42,843 nt of DNA from an uncultured Bacillota bacterium (GTDB taxonomy: Bacteria; Bacillota_I; Bacilli_A; RFN20; CAG-826): assembly GCA_946623775.1 (NCBI GenBank), contig CAMORJ010000004.1, forward strand, positions 1 through 42,843. Direction: 5' to 3'. Positions within the stretch are counted from its first letter, which is position 1. Every line of letters starts with the position of its first letter. Below the pieces are notes generated by a model, which did not search any database, was not told where the DNA came from, and saw only the letters and a list, made by a program, of their open reading frames with translations. Positions 1 through 10,600 of this stretch are shown one piece after another. The translations under genes and the position numbers were made by a program.

Positions 1-1134
1 CGTTGGGGGCGTGTCTTGTTTTTTGCCTGCAGAATTGAGTTTTGCGAACCTTGCTTTTTCAAGCGCATAGCAATATTTCAACTGGCCAAAATAGAGACCG
101 CGCATATTGAGATAACGCTGTTTCTCCTCCTCGGAAACGGTCGCCATATAAAGGGAGGCGAATATCTTCTCGATTCGGAAGAAGGACTCATAGAGATTGA
201 GCAACGTTATGGAGAAGAAATAGTTCTTCCTTGAATAAATCAGAAGCGGGGAGCTGTGAGCGATTTCAGAAGACATCTCATAGACCTTTGAATAATCGCT
301 TAAACCCGCAACACGCTCAACGCCATCGCGGAAATTGAATTTGAATCCTTCCATCTGCATGACATCCGGCACGCCAAGGAGCCAGCCATACTCGATATAG
401 CGCTTCATGTCTTTGCTCTTTAAGCCTATGGCTTTCATTCCGTCTTTGATCTCGACGAAAACCGCATCGGTCTCCTCTTTGCTTGGGATGCCGCCGCGGA
501 AAGCGATGCCATAACGGATATGCTTAAGATAACGCTCAATAACGGGCTGCCCATATTTAACCACGACATGAAGAATGCACTCGTTTTCATGAAGGGTTCT
601 CCAAGTGGAGAATGCCTCCGTCTCAAATCCGCTTTCCAAAAGAGTGGAAACGCATTTGGATATCTGGAAAGCCTTGTTAAGCATATCAACGATCAAGGTC
701 GTCTTCGGATCGCCCTTCCTGTAGCGGGAAAGCATGCCCAAAATAAAATTCAGATATAGGTCAATCGTAGACATCGATGGATTGAATTTCGATGTCAACG
801 TCCCCATTCGGAATGCAAAATGCTCATTGGTGAAATATTTGTCAACGGAAATGGAAGCCAGGAACGACATATAATTCTCGTCGTTGGCAAGCTCTTCCAT
901 CTTCTTATCAGGGTGCGAACTTAGATATGCCGAATGCTCGGAGACAAGATACATCGTCAAATTGAGGGGGTTGATGCTCATGGATGCAAGTGCGGGATTC
1001 TCACCCCTCATGTCGCTTACGCCCTCAATCGAAAAACGAAAAGCGCGGTACAGGAATTCGTAGTCGAGCGCCTGCGGAACTTTTAGCTCGTTCAGGAACG
1101 CAAAGTATCTTTGTTTTTCGTCTTGCTCTGGCAT
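1..1134 (-). CDS. DUF5677-like protein, 3' end beyond the window
   Basis: The minus strand is open from an ATG at 1134 to the left edge, giving 378 codons with no stop, so the C-terminus lies outside the window. The protein begins MPEQDEKQRYFAFLNEL and is mostly helical. Around residues 175-200 it reads GFETEAFSTWRTLHENECI, which resembles the conserved helix of DUF5677 proteins; this is a family resemblance judged by eye and the function of that family is unknown. No signal peptide or membrane helix is seen. The start is chosen because a perfect TATAAT lies 6 nt upstream of the ATG and no ribosome site is present, implying a leaderless mRNA. The terminator of glpK lies immediately upstream, so this is probably a separate transcription unit. 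Confidence 0.7.
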   Translation of the reverse strand, partial: MPEQDEKQRYFAFLNELKVPQALDYEFLYRAFRFSIEGVSDMRGENPALASMSINPLNLTMYLVSEHSAYLSSHPDKKMEELANDENYMSFLASISVDKYFTNEHFAFRMGTLTSKFNPSMSTIDLYLNFILGMLSRYRKGDPKTTLIVDMLNKAFQISKCVSTLLESGFETEAFSTWRTLHENECILHVVVKYGQPVIERYLKHIRYGIAFRGGIPSKEETDAVFVEIKDGMKAIGLKSKDMKRYIEYGWLLGVPDVMQMEGFKFNFRDGVERVAGLSDYSKVYEMSSEIAHSSPLLIYSRKNYFFSITLLNLYESFFRIEKIFASLYMATVSEEEKQRYLNMRGLYFGQLKYCYALEKARFAKLNSAGKKQDTPPT

Positions 1135-1140
1135 GTCCCC

Positions 1141-1146
1141 ATTATA
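1141..1146 (-). promoter_or_regulatory. -10 box of the DUF5677-like gene, leaderless type
   Basis: TATAAT on the minus strand is followed by GGGGAC and then the ATG at 1134, a gap of 6 nt. No good -35 is seen at 16-18 nt, where the sequence falls inside the glpK terminator hairpin. Confidence 0.6.
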
Positions 1147-1151
1147 CAAGG

Positions 1152-1189
1152 AAAAAACCGTCACGTGTGTATGACATGTGCGCGGTTTC
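1152..1189 (-). terminator. terminator of glpK
   Basis: Read on the minus strand, AAACCG pairs with CGGTTT and an inner arm ACATGTG pairs with CACGTGT across a small internal loop. The hairpin is followed by six T residues. It starts about 12 nt after the glpK stop codon. Confidence 0.8.
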
Positions 1190-1200
1190 TTATTGATTAA

Positions 1201-2688
1201 TTATTTCTTGCGGGGTTTGAATGACCTGGTTGCTTTAACCGCTTCCAGCCACCCATCATATAGTTCCACCACTTCTTCGTGCTCTAGGCCAGGGACATAC
1301 GTCTTGCTTGTGACGTGATTGGCGATAATCGCTTCTTTGTTTTTCCAGAAGCCACAGCCAAGGCCAGCAAAATACCCGGCGCCCAACGCAGTCGTCTCAA
1401 GGCAGTGAGGCAAATGGACTTCGCACTCCAGGATATCGGCCTGGAACTGCATCAAAAGTCCATTGGAGCTAGCGCCACCGTCGACGCGAAGCGCCGTAAG
1501 CGTAAGGTTGGCTTCGCGCTTCATCGTCTCGATGACGTCTTTGGATTGGTATGCTACGGAATATAGCCCAGCCCTGGTGATGTTGTGGCGATCGGCGCCG
1601 CGGGTAAGGCCAAAGATCGCTCCGCGGGCATCATCATCCCACCAAGGCGTTCCCAAACCTACGAACGCCGGAACGAAGTACACTCCTGCCGTATCCGGAC
1701 GCTTTCTTGCGTACATTTCGGAATCGCAGCTATCCTCAAACCAACGGGTTTCATCTCGCAGCCATTGGACAATCGCCCCGCCGATGAAGACCGAGCCTTC
1801 CAATGCATAAGTCGTGACGCCATTCTCGCGCCATGCAACGGTTGTCAGCAATCCTTGCTTGGAGATAATCGGGGTTGTGCCGATGTTCATCAGCATGAAG
1901 CAACCGGTGCCATACGTGTTTTTGGAATCGCCTTTTTCAAAGCAGCATTGGCCGAACAAAGCGGCCTGCTGGTCGCCGGCGACGCCAGTGATGTGAACCT
2001 TTCCAGCGAAGTAGCTCGCCTCGCCATAATCGCTGGCATTATCGCGCACTTCGGGGAGCATCCTCATCGGGATATTCCATAGGCCGCAAAGCTCTTTGTC
2101 CCACTTCATTTTGAAGATATCGAACAGCATCGTTCTGCTTGCGTTGGTTACATCGGTCAAATGGGATTTGCCTTTGGTCATCTTGTAGATGAGCCAGGAA
2201 TCGATGGTGCCGAATAGCAATTCGCCCTTTTCCGCCCTCTCTTGGCCGTTTTCGATGTGGTCGAGGATATAGCGGATTTTGGAAGCGGAGAAATACGGGT
2301 TCATCCTAAGGCCGGTCTTGGATTGGATGAACTCCATTTTGTCCATCCTCTCTTCGCAAAGGCCTTGGGTCTGCTTCGATTGCCAAACGATGGCGTTATA
2401 GACGGCTTTGCCAGTCGACTTCTCCCAGACCACCGTGGTCTCGCGCTGGTTCGTGATGCCGATTGCGGCGACATCGTTCATCGAGCAAGATCCGACGACC
2501 ATCAATTCATTGATGACGTCGATGACGCTGATCCAGATTTTGTCGGCATTCGCCTCGACCCAGCCAGGCTCTGGATAGATCAGATCCAAAGGGCGCTGCG
2601 CCTTGAAAACCTCTTCCCCTTTTTTATTAAACAAAATGGCACGGGTGGAAGTCGTGCCTTGGTCAATGGCCAAGATATATTCTTTCAT
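1201..2688 (-). CDS. glpK: glycerol kinase
   Basis: This is a 495-residue FGGY-family kinase that phosphorylates glycerol to sn-glycerol 3-phosphate in the cytoplasm. It begins MKEYILAIDQGTTSTRA, the canonical first phosphate-binding motif of glycerol kinase. It also carries GITNQRETTVVWEKSTG (about residues 76-92), the ATP-binding region around GVAGDQQAALFGQ, and the FGGY signature with DGGASSNGLLMQFQADIL near residue 405. The length matches the family norm. A longer upstream reading from 2751 exists, but ATG 2688 fits the family N-terminus and lies 7 nt after a TATAAT box, so the mRNA is probably leaderless. Terminators on both sides make it monocistronic. No GlpF or GlpD gene is adjacent. 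Confidence 0.97.
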   Translation of the reverse strand: MKEYILAIDQGTTSTRAILFNKKGEEVFKAQRPLDLIYPEPGWVEANADKIWISVIDVINELMVVGSCSMNDVAAIGITNQRETTVVWEKSTGKAVYNAIVWQSKQTQGLCEERMDKMEFIQSKTGLRMNPYFSASKIRYILDHIENGQERAEKGELLFGTIDSWLIYKMTKGKSHLTDVTNASRTMLFDIFKMKWDKELCGLWNIPMRMLPEVRDNASDYGEASYFAGKVHITGVAGDQQAALFGQCCFEKGDSKNTYGTGCFMLMNIGTTPIISKQGLLTTVAWRENGVTTYALEGSVFIGGAIVQWLRDETRWFEDSCDSEMYARKRPDTAGVYFVPAFVGLGTPWWDDDARGAIFGLTRGADRHNITRAGLYSVAYQSKDVIETMKREANLTLTALRVDGGASSNGLLMQFQADILECEVHLPHCLETTALGAGYFAGLGCGFWKNKEAIIANHVTSKTYVPGLEHEEVVELYDGWLEAVKATRSFKPRKK

Positions 2689-2695
2689 GGTACTT

Positions 2696-2701
2696 ATTAT
2701 A
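2696..2701 (-). promoter_or_regulatory. -10 box of glpK, leaderless type
   Basis: Minus-strand TATAAT is followed by AAGTACC and the ATG at 2688, a gap of 7 nt with no ribosome site. A weak TTCGAT lies at the -35 distance. No catabolite-control site was recognised. Confidence 0.6.
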
Positions 2702-2747
2702 TATTTTTTAATTGACTTATCGAATAGAAAAAATGATTTTCGGCTTT

Positions 2748-2776
2748 GCAAAAGAAAACTCGGACGAATCCGAGTT
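2748..2776 (-). terminator. terminator of the giant-yigZ-pepP unit
   Basis: The arms AACTCGGA and TCCGAGTT form a perfect 8-bp stem with a four-base loop, followed on the minus strand by TTTTCTTTT. It begins 10 nt after the pepP stop and ends about 60 nt before the glpK start, separating the two units. Confidence 0.85.
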
Positions 2777-2785
2777 TTTCGTTCA

Positions 2786-4051
2786 TTATCTATTACGGTA
2801 GAAGGCTTCGATTTCCTCGACTTCCTTGATGATGCCGGAAGTAAGGACCTCGCAACCGTCTTCGGTGATCAGCAAATCGTCTTCGATGCGGATGCCGATT
2901 CCCTTTTCCTTGATGTATAGGCCAGGCTCATTGGAGATGATATTCCCCGGCTCAAGGGGGATTGCCCTGTCGCCTGGGTCATGCGTATCCAAACCGATGA
3001 AGTGGGACACGCCATGGAAGAAATAATTCCGGATGTCCTCCTTCTTCTCGATCAAGCCGCGTGCAAGGCATTCGCTTGCAAGGTATTCGTTGGTGAGGCT
3101 ATTGAGCTCGGCGATGGTGACGCCAGGCTTTGCGAAAGCCGCGACGGCTTTGTTGCAGCCAAGAACGATTTGATAGAGTTCTTTCTGCTCATCCGTGAAT
3201 TTGCCATCGGCTGGGAAGGTACGCGAAACATCGGCGTTGTAATAATTGTGGCGGGCGCCCAAATCGATGAGCACCAAGTCGCCCTGCTTCACTTGGCCAA
3301 GCGGCTTTGGATAATGAAGCGTGGTCGCATGGACCCCGGCGGCAACGATGGTGTTGAACGCCAAACCCTGATAGCCGGATTCGTCGTTGATGGTATGGAG
3401 GAACGTGTTGGCGAGCTCATATTCTTTCACGCCAGCGCGGAGCTGCGCCATCACGGCCATGATTCCGATGCGGGTATGCTCGACGGCGAGGCGATATTCA
3501 TCCACTTCCGCGCGGGATTTGATCATTCTTTGACGTATGATCAGCGGATAAGCGTTGAGGACGGTCAATCCAGGATAGGCCTGCATCAATGTGGCGCGGT
3601 AATCCTCGGTGGTATTGTCTTCGCCGATCTTGAGTTCTTTTTCGAGGTCGAGATAAACGGTTTTGAAAGCGCCGAAATCGCCGAAAGACCCGGAAAGCGC
3701 ACTGTCGACGCGCGCTTCGAAAGCGGTCATGAATAAGACATTGCGGCAGCCTGAAATCTCCCTTGCCTCATCGATGGTAAGGCGTTTGCCATACCATTTC
3801 TCTTTGACGGGATCGAAAGGCGGGATAAGCAAATACTCGCGGTGCTCGCCTTCGCTGTTGAGCAGCAAAAGCGCGCAGCCTTCTTCATCGATTCCGGTTA
3901 GGTAATAGAAATTGCGGTTCACTTCAAATGGATAATTCTCATCGGCGGTGCTTTTCTTGGCCACGCCAGAAAAGAGAATGGCGATGGAGCCGTCTTCCAT
4001 ATTCGAGAACAACTTGGCCCTGCGGGCGGATAATTCGCTGACGTTAATCAT
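2786..4051 (-). CDS. pepP: Xaa-Pro aminopeptidase (peptidase family M24B)
   Basis: This 421-residue cytoplasmic metallopeptidase removes an N-terminal residue preceding proline. The N-terminal half (about 1-165) matches the aminopeptidase P N-domain. The C-terminal pita-bread domain holds the five metal ligands: an Asp in VLIDLGARHNYYNADVSRTF and a second in the same stretch, the His of HFIGLDTHDPG, the Glu of SNEPGLYI and the Glu of GIRIEDDLLIT. Length is typical. The ATG overlaps the yigZ stop as ATGA, so the two are translationally coupled and belong to one mRNA with the giant upstream gene. The terminator at 2748-2776 ends that unit. No signal peptide is present. Confidence 0.96.
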   Translation of the reverse strand: MINVSELSARRAKLFSNMEDGSIAILFSGVAKKSTADENYPFEVNRNFYYLTGIDEEGCALLLLNSEGEHREYLLIPPFDPVKEKWYGKRLTIDEAREISGCRNVLFMTAFEARVDSALSGSFGDFGAFKTVYLDLEKELKIGEDNTTEDYRATLMQAYPGLTVLNAYPLIIRQRMIKSRAEVDEYRLAVEHTRIGIMAVMAQLRAGVKEYELANTFLHTINDESGYQGLAFNTIVAAGVHATTLHYPKPLGQVKQGDLVLIDLGARHNYYNADVSRTFPADGKFTDEQKELYQIVLGCNKAVAAFAKPGVTIAELNSLTNEYLASECLARGLIEKKEDIRNYFFHGVSHFIGLDTHDPGDRAIPLEPGNIISNEPGLYIKEKGIGIRIEDDLLITEDGCEVLTSGIIKEVEEIEAFYRNR

Positions 4052-4647
4052 GCTTCTTCTCCAATGATGCGGATAACTTTCGTGCTGGGTGGGATATCTA
4101 TGATACCCACTTCCTGAAGCACGGTATCGATTTTACCATTGCCGAGTAAAGATAGCTTAACGGAGATTGAAAAATCTTCATTTTCGACAAGGAATCCCCT
4201 CTTTTTGCAAATGCGGTTCAATTTCTCATAGGTCGGGTAGTCGACTTCGAGGCGATATTCATCAAGTTCTTTGGCGATGCCCCACTTCATCTGGCTTAGG
4301 GCTCCTTCGCCTGCGGAGACAAACGCTCTCCGCAGCCTGGGAATGCCGAGTTTCGTCCCGCCGAAGAAGCGGACCACGATTAAGTAGGTTTGGTCGGCTT
4401 CGCAGTTGTCCAGCAATCCCAAAAGAGCCTTTCCACCGGTTCCGCTTGGCTCGCCGTCATCCGAGGATTTGGTGTATTCGCCGACGCGGAAAGCATAGGG
4501 GATATGAGCGGCTTTCAGGTTGCTTTTGCGGATTTTTTGATAGATTTCCTCAAATTCGGAAGCGTCTTCGATCCGTCCGCAATACGCCTGAAAAGATGAG
4601 GATAGATCCTTGAATAGGAAGTCGGAGTCAGACAATGGGATACGCAT
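4048..4647 (-). CDS. yigZ: YigZ/IMPACT family protein
   Basis: The 199-residue protein belongs to the UPF0029/IMPACT family, conserved cytoplasmic proteins whose eukaryotic relative modulates GCN2; the bacterial role is not settled. The signature is clear: KAAHIPYAFRVGEY near residues 44-57, then SDDGEPSGTGGKALLGLL, then VVRFFGGTKLGIPRLRRAF. The C-terminal domain (about 135-199) fits the ferredoxin-like fold often fused to IMPACT. Its ATG overlaps the TGA of the giant gene as TGATG and its TGA overlaps the pepP ATG, so it lies in the middle of a tightly coupled operon. Confidence 0.93.
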   Translation of the reverse strand: MRIPLSDSDFLFKDLSSSFQAYCGRIEDASEFEEIYQKIRKSNLKAAHIPYAFRVGEYTKSSDDGEPSGTGGKALLGLLDNCEADQTYLIVVRFFGGTKLGIPRLRRAFVSAGEGALSQMKWGIAKELDEYRLEVDYPTYEKLNRICKKRGFLVENEDFSISVKLSLLGNGKIDTVLQEVGIIDIPPSTKVIRIIGEEA

Positions 4648-7600
4648 CAGAATACAGACGCAACGGCGTGGTAGAATCCGCCAAGCGCGGCGATGTCGGC
4701 TGGCGTTGCGGTGACTTCCGCCGTATAGGCATCGACGGTCATCGGAGCATTGATGTAGCCATGGGCGGCCGAAAGATTCGGAGATGGGAGGTCGGTGATA
4801 TTGGTGCCGTCGACTTTGAAGTAGGAGTTCATAAGGAAGTCATACATCGTTCCAAGGTAGAAGAGGTCGGCAGCGCTCTCCAAAGAGGCATCATCTAGGC
4901 TTGGCAAGATGGTGTTCTTGGTTTCATCGGGAATTTCGGTTGAGAGCACGATTTTGTTGATGAGGTCATGGAAAACCCTGAGTTCGCTGGCCATCGTCGC
5001 AGGCAATGCGGTCGCGCCATCGTCGCGCAGCAACGCATAGTTCGAATCATAAGTGCTCGGGATATCGGCGGAGCGCAACAGATTGATGCGCGTTCCGGAT
5101 TCGCCGGTGATGGCTGAGCCCGCAATCGTTCCGTTGAAATGGTTCACCATTGCAAGCTGAGCATTGTAGAAGTTTTTGATCAATCCCGCGGTGATTTCGC
5201 CGCAAAGCGTCGGATTGCTCCTTCCAAGCAGCGAATTGCCAACCCCAGCAATCTTGTCCGATTGATCGGCGAGCAATAGGTTCAACGAGGCCTTATCGGA
5301 AACCGTGGAGATGGTTGGGGTGTACATGTTATAAACATGAAGCGCAGCGGCGTTGATGATGTTTTGGTCGAACCAATTCGCTTCATCATCGACGGAGAAG
5401 TCATTCGCCCACCAAATATTGCGCAGGCGAGTCAGCCTCTCGTATTTGTTCGCGGCGTTCTCGCCGATGTTATCGCCTAAACTGACGGCTTCGGTTGCCC
5501 AGAGTCCGAAGTCCGGCTTAATCGAGATGATCTTATAGAAGGCGAATTCGCTGGCGGTGACATCCGACTCAGCGGCGGTTGCCTTGTAATCATCGGTGAT
5601 GAAGGTGCGGTACATCGAAGCGCCGCGGAAGAACCCGAGGATTCCGTTAGTGGAATGGCCACCTTCGATGAAGGCGGACAAAACGTCGTCGCCCTTGCCC
5701 GAGAACGAGTAGTACTCATTGCCTACGTCGTCATAAAGCGATTCGAGCAAGTTGAATAGCACGGTTGAGTCATTCGTCGCGAAGGCCTCCTGGCTGAAAC
5801 GATAGGAAGCCAAATCATAGCCATAGCCGGTGAAGGTAACGGGAACATCCGAAACGACTTTGGTTTGATACGGGACGTCATCGAGGATGACTTCAATCGT
5901 CTTGTTGGCGGTGTCATTATTGATCGTCGCGTAGTCAATCGCTTCAGACGCAGAGAAGGTTCCGTCCTCATCCTTATCGGCGTAAATCGTCAAATTGGGG
6001 CTAGACGTGTATTGGATATTGATCTTCCTGACATAAGGAAGCGCATCGGAGGAACCGACATTGATAAGCTCGGTCTCATAAGAGGAAGCGTAAATGGACA
6101 AAGGAACATCGACCGTGGTGTAGCTATCGAGGCCGATACCGGTCCCAGTCGCGGCGAACAGCGACTTCAAGGAGTACGGCAAGGAGTCGCGCACCACTTC
6201 GCAGAGGTTGAGCGACCTCATCAGGCTGGTCATGGTTTCAGGCGAGAGCGAAGTCAGCGTATCGGCATCTAGGTTGGCCGTTCCTCCTGAGATAACGCCG
6301 GAAAGCTGCAAGACATTGATAAGGCCGACGTCGTCATGGACGCCATCGCAGGTCAGATGGTCGATCTCATCGGCCCAGCCATTGGGATTGGCCCTCCTGG
6401 CTTGGATATTGAGAAGGAGCTTCTCTTTATAGCCGTTTGCGCCGTGGGCTTTGAAAAGCGCTCTGTCGTAAGCTTCGGAATAGGCGCGTTCCGCCAACGC
6501 GGATTTGTCGTAGACCAGGTAGACGATTTGCTCAAACACGGTCAAATCGCTGAAGCTGAATTCGTCGCCCGACCACGAATGCGCTGCGCCGTTTCCGATA
6601 TAGGGATCCATTCGCCCGTCGTTATGGAAGACGATCGAGTTGGACAGATCCAAGAATAAATTGCGCATGCTGACGGCGTCGATGGAGCCGATATCGAAGC
6701 TGGAGCCGATTTTGCCTTTCATCTTGCGGATGGTGTAGAAAAGGCTGGCGACTTGATCGATTTCATCCAAATCGACGGTTGTGTTCCAATTAGGATCGGA
6801 TAAACCGCGGAAGCCGCCGAATTCGTCAACCCAGTAGCAGTAGAAATAGTTCGCGCGTTTCAAATCGATGCCTTCGATTTCAAACGCATCGGAACCCGCC
6901 ATCGAGTAAAGCGCATTGGGGACGCAATCCCGATAGATCTCGCAGGAGGCAAGCGCTCTCAGTGTCTGCGACAAGACGCCCGGAGATACGGAGGCGAAAT
7001 CAAGGGTGGAACCGCCCGAAATCAAATCGCTGACGGCTGGGGAGGTAAGGGTCTCCAAAACGGAGCGTATGGAGCCATTCTGGCCATTGATCAAAGCGGC
7101 TTGCGCCTCTAGTTGCGATGCCGGCGCGTTGTAGCGGGAAGCGAATTTCGTCTTGACCATGTACGCGACTTTGGTCTTGAACGAGTTGTACAAGCCCGCA
7201 TTGGCCTGGTCTTTGGGGGACTCGGCCAAATAGAGGTAGTTTTCCATCGCATCCACTGCGATGACGCGGAGCATGAGCTCTTGGAAATAAGTGAAATCCT
7301 CGTCGTAAGTCGCGTCATGCTGCGCGGTGCAATTGAAAATGCCGGACTTGCTCATTTCGACGAGGACGTCGGTCAGCGCGTCCGCGTCGATCGACCCAAT
7401 GTTCTCGGCATTGGTCGATGCAAGTCCGGACAAACTTGCGAAGACATCGACGAGCCTATCGAGCTCGGATTGCTGATATGGCAAATAATCCGTCCCGTTT
7501 GAGGTATAGAACGGGTCGGCATAAGTGAGGAAGTCGCCGTCCAAGGTTCCGATCATCGAGGCGGAAGAGGCGGAGAATACGCTATCCAGACGAACCGCGA

Positions 7601-10600
7601 CGGCGCGGTATAGGAGTTTGGAATCGTTGAGTTTGTTGAGGACCCCCGCAAGTTCGGTTCGCTTTGCGGCGTTGGTCGCGGCGTCGCGTCCAAAGTAATC
7701 GACGGGGCTATTCAGGCTGTCGAAGGAAACATTGCCCGAGCCGTCGACGAAGGAGGAGGCTTGGAGCTGGGTTATCAAATCGCAGATGACATCGATTTCG
7801 ACGTCCCATTCCGCGCTGCTCATATCGCGGATGACGCCTTCCAAGGTCGCATCCGAATGACCCGTGTCATCGAAATGGTGCTCTCCATTGATATCGGCGG
7901 TATTGATGACGTCGTCATAGATGTTGGCTTTGCGGACGAGCATTCCCATCATCTGGCCGAATACCGAAAGCTCATCGGGATCGACGCCGGGATTGAGTTC
8001 GCTGAGGATATGGCTCTCTTTGAAGGTGGACATCAATGGCCGCAGCAGGTATTCGACCGATAGGCCGGTCAGGTTCATCGTGGAGAAATCGAGCGTTCCT
8101 CCGCGGATGATGCCGTAGGTCGGGTCATATGCGACATCCAAAGCGGCCATGAGATTGGCGATTTCGTTCTTCCTTTCAGGAACGCTTGAGGTCTTTAGGT
8201 ATTCGACGTCCGCCACGCTGAAATCGATGGAGTCTTCGCCCGATCCGCTAGGCAGGTTTTTGATCGCCATATGCATTCCGTTATACAAAACGACTCTGCC
8301 AAGGGCGTGGGAGTCAGCCAAATCATTCAGGGTCGCCTCCAATTTCGGGAAGGATTCCGAATTGAAGTTCGTCAAAGCGTCAAGGCCTCCCATCTCCCCG
8401 ATGTCGCCGAGGACCTTGGACATGCGGTCGATTTCGGCGTCGTCATTCACCCAATCGCTCTTGTCCGGCAGATCGGTGACCATGTCTTGGTAGAGTTGGG
8501 TCGTTGCGGCTTTGCGGAGATCCAGCGTCGAAACATCGGGCGTGGAATCCGGGTCGTCGGCAAAGAATTTGAGGGTATCCCAGGAAGTGAGGTTCTGCAG
8601 CAATTTGTTGTACATGTATTCCGGGAAGTAATACGTGCCCTCATGCATGAAGATGCCCGATTTCGCAAGCGCCTTCAAAAGCGGGAACAATTGGGATGCA
8701 TCGTTGAACAAATCGAAGTGAGACAGGTCGATGCCGTTGACCGAGAGGTTGACGATGGCGTCCATCGCCTTGCCTTCGTTGGCCCACTGCTCTGCCGTCT
8801 GGATGTTCTTGAAGGTCACCTGCTCGCCAAGCCCGATGGAGGCGGCGTCGATGATCGGGCTCAAGAAGGAATCGAAAGCCGATCCGGTGATCTTGCGCAA
8901 AACGACGGAATTGCCGATGTCGGTGAAGGTCTTTTCGAAGTTGAGCTTCTGCAGCACCTTGATGGCATCTGCCATGGAGGATGAGCCAAGGCTGGAAAGG
9001 CTGTCGATGACTCCACTGGAAGTGATGTCCACCAAGGCATCGACGATGGCGTCGGTCTCGCCGCGGGAAAGGATTTCTCCGTTGGGGCCATAAGTCCTGG
9101 TCATTTTGGCAGGCAAATCCTCAGGCTTGATTTCCTCGAAGTCGTTGGAGAGTCCGCCAAGCATGGTGTTGATCATCTTGCAGAAATTCTCATTGTTGCC
9201 GGGATTGAGGATCTTGGAGTCGATGAGGTGATCCAATAAGCGGACCATTTCATCTTGATCCTGTTCCAAAACGTCCAAGATCGAGTCGATGCCGCTAGAC
9301 AGATCGGCGCCGGCCAAATCGTGGATGACGTTGGGGCAGTCGATGGCGATGCGGAGGATCTTGCCTAATTCATACCCCAGATTCTCGCAATGGAAGTCCA
9401 AGGTCTCCAAGCCGAACGAAGCCAGGTCGACGTTGTTGGTCAGCACGTTTTCCGCGATCGTTGGCAGAATGCCGGTGAGCAAGCAGGAATTATCGATTCG
9501 CTCCACGCCTTCGATGATGGCGGTAGCCAGATCGGGGCTGATTTCATATAGCTTTCCATCCGGATCAAAGTAAACGCCCTCGCCTGCAGCGGGATCGCGT
9601 AAAAACACTTTGCCGGCGGTGGTAGAAGCGATGTGGCTGACGACGCCGAGGACGGCATTGATTTCTCGCTTGAAGTTTTTGCGCATATTGCCGGTGGTCA
9701 AGGTTTCTTGCGCATCCGATAGGTCGAAATCGCCCATGTTCATCGTCCCATCCATCGTCGCTTCAAGGAATGGGACAAGCGAGGGCATCGCGTTATAGAT
9801 AAGGGCACTATCCAATAGGTTCATCGGGCCCTTGGAGATGCCGGTGGTCTCATCGATATTGATGGGCTCACCGGAAGCGTCGACTTGGCCGATTAAGCAG
9901 CTTGGCACTTCTGAGGCGTGATCAAGGAGGAAATCGATAAGCTTCTGGCGCAGGGCATCGCTGATGAAGCTGGCTCCGGGGTCGGTTTCGGAAGACTCTC
10001 CTTCCGCCATCGGGCTTTTTGCATTGCGGCGGCCCATCGAGGTCTTTTCGGGAAGGGCATCAAAGATTTCTTTGGTCTCTTCCGCGTCGAGATTGAAGAA
10101 AGAATAAAGGGTGTCATAGATGATGCTCAATTCGTTCATCCATTTCATGTCCGCGATTTTCTCATACACGGGTGCCCCGTTTTCATCCAAAGGCAAGAAA
10201 TCGAATAGCTCAAGCGTGGCGGGGTCATCGTCTTTGACGGCGCCTTCTTTGGTCGCGAATTGCGTAATCAAACCGGCGATCAAATGGTTGAAGACATCGG
10301 AGTCGATCGCGTTGATGCCATCATGGAAGGCGCGATAGGTTTGTTCGGCATCCGGGCCGCTGAACATATTGTAGATCTGGCGGAAGTCGAAAGACGGGGT
10401 TTTCGAGACTTCATCGATGACGCAGTCGAATACGTTGGCGTCGACCAAGCTCCTGTACAAAGTGGCGATATGCCCAAGCTCGCCAGTCCAATCGACGGTG
10501 GTAGAAGCAAGCCACTCGACCGTCGAGTCTCCTAGCGTATCCTGAACCGCTTCGATGTTCGTGGCGAAAGTGACTGCAACGGGGATGGCGACCTTCATCA

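Noticed and set aside
2981-3736. A 251-codon plus-strand frame inside pepP
   Set aside because: It is antisense to a well-recognised peptidase and has no features of a protein family.
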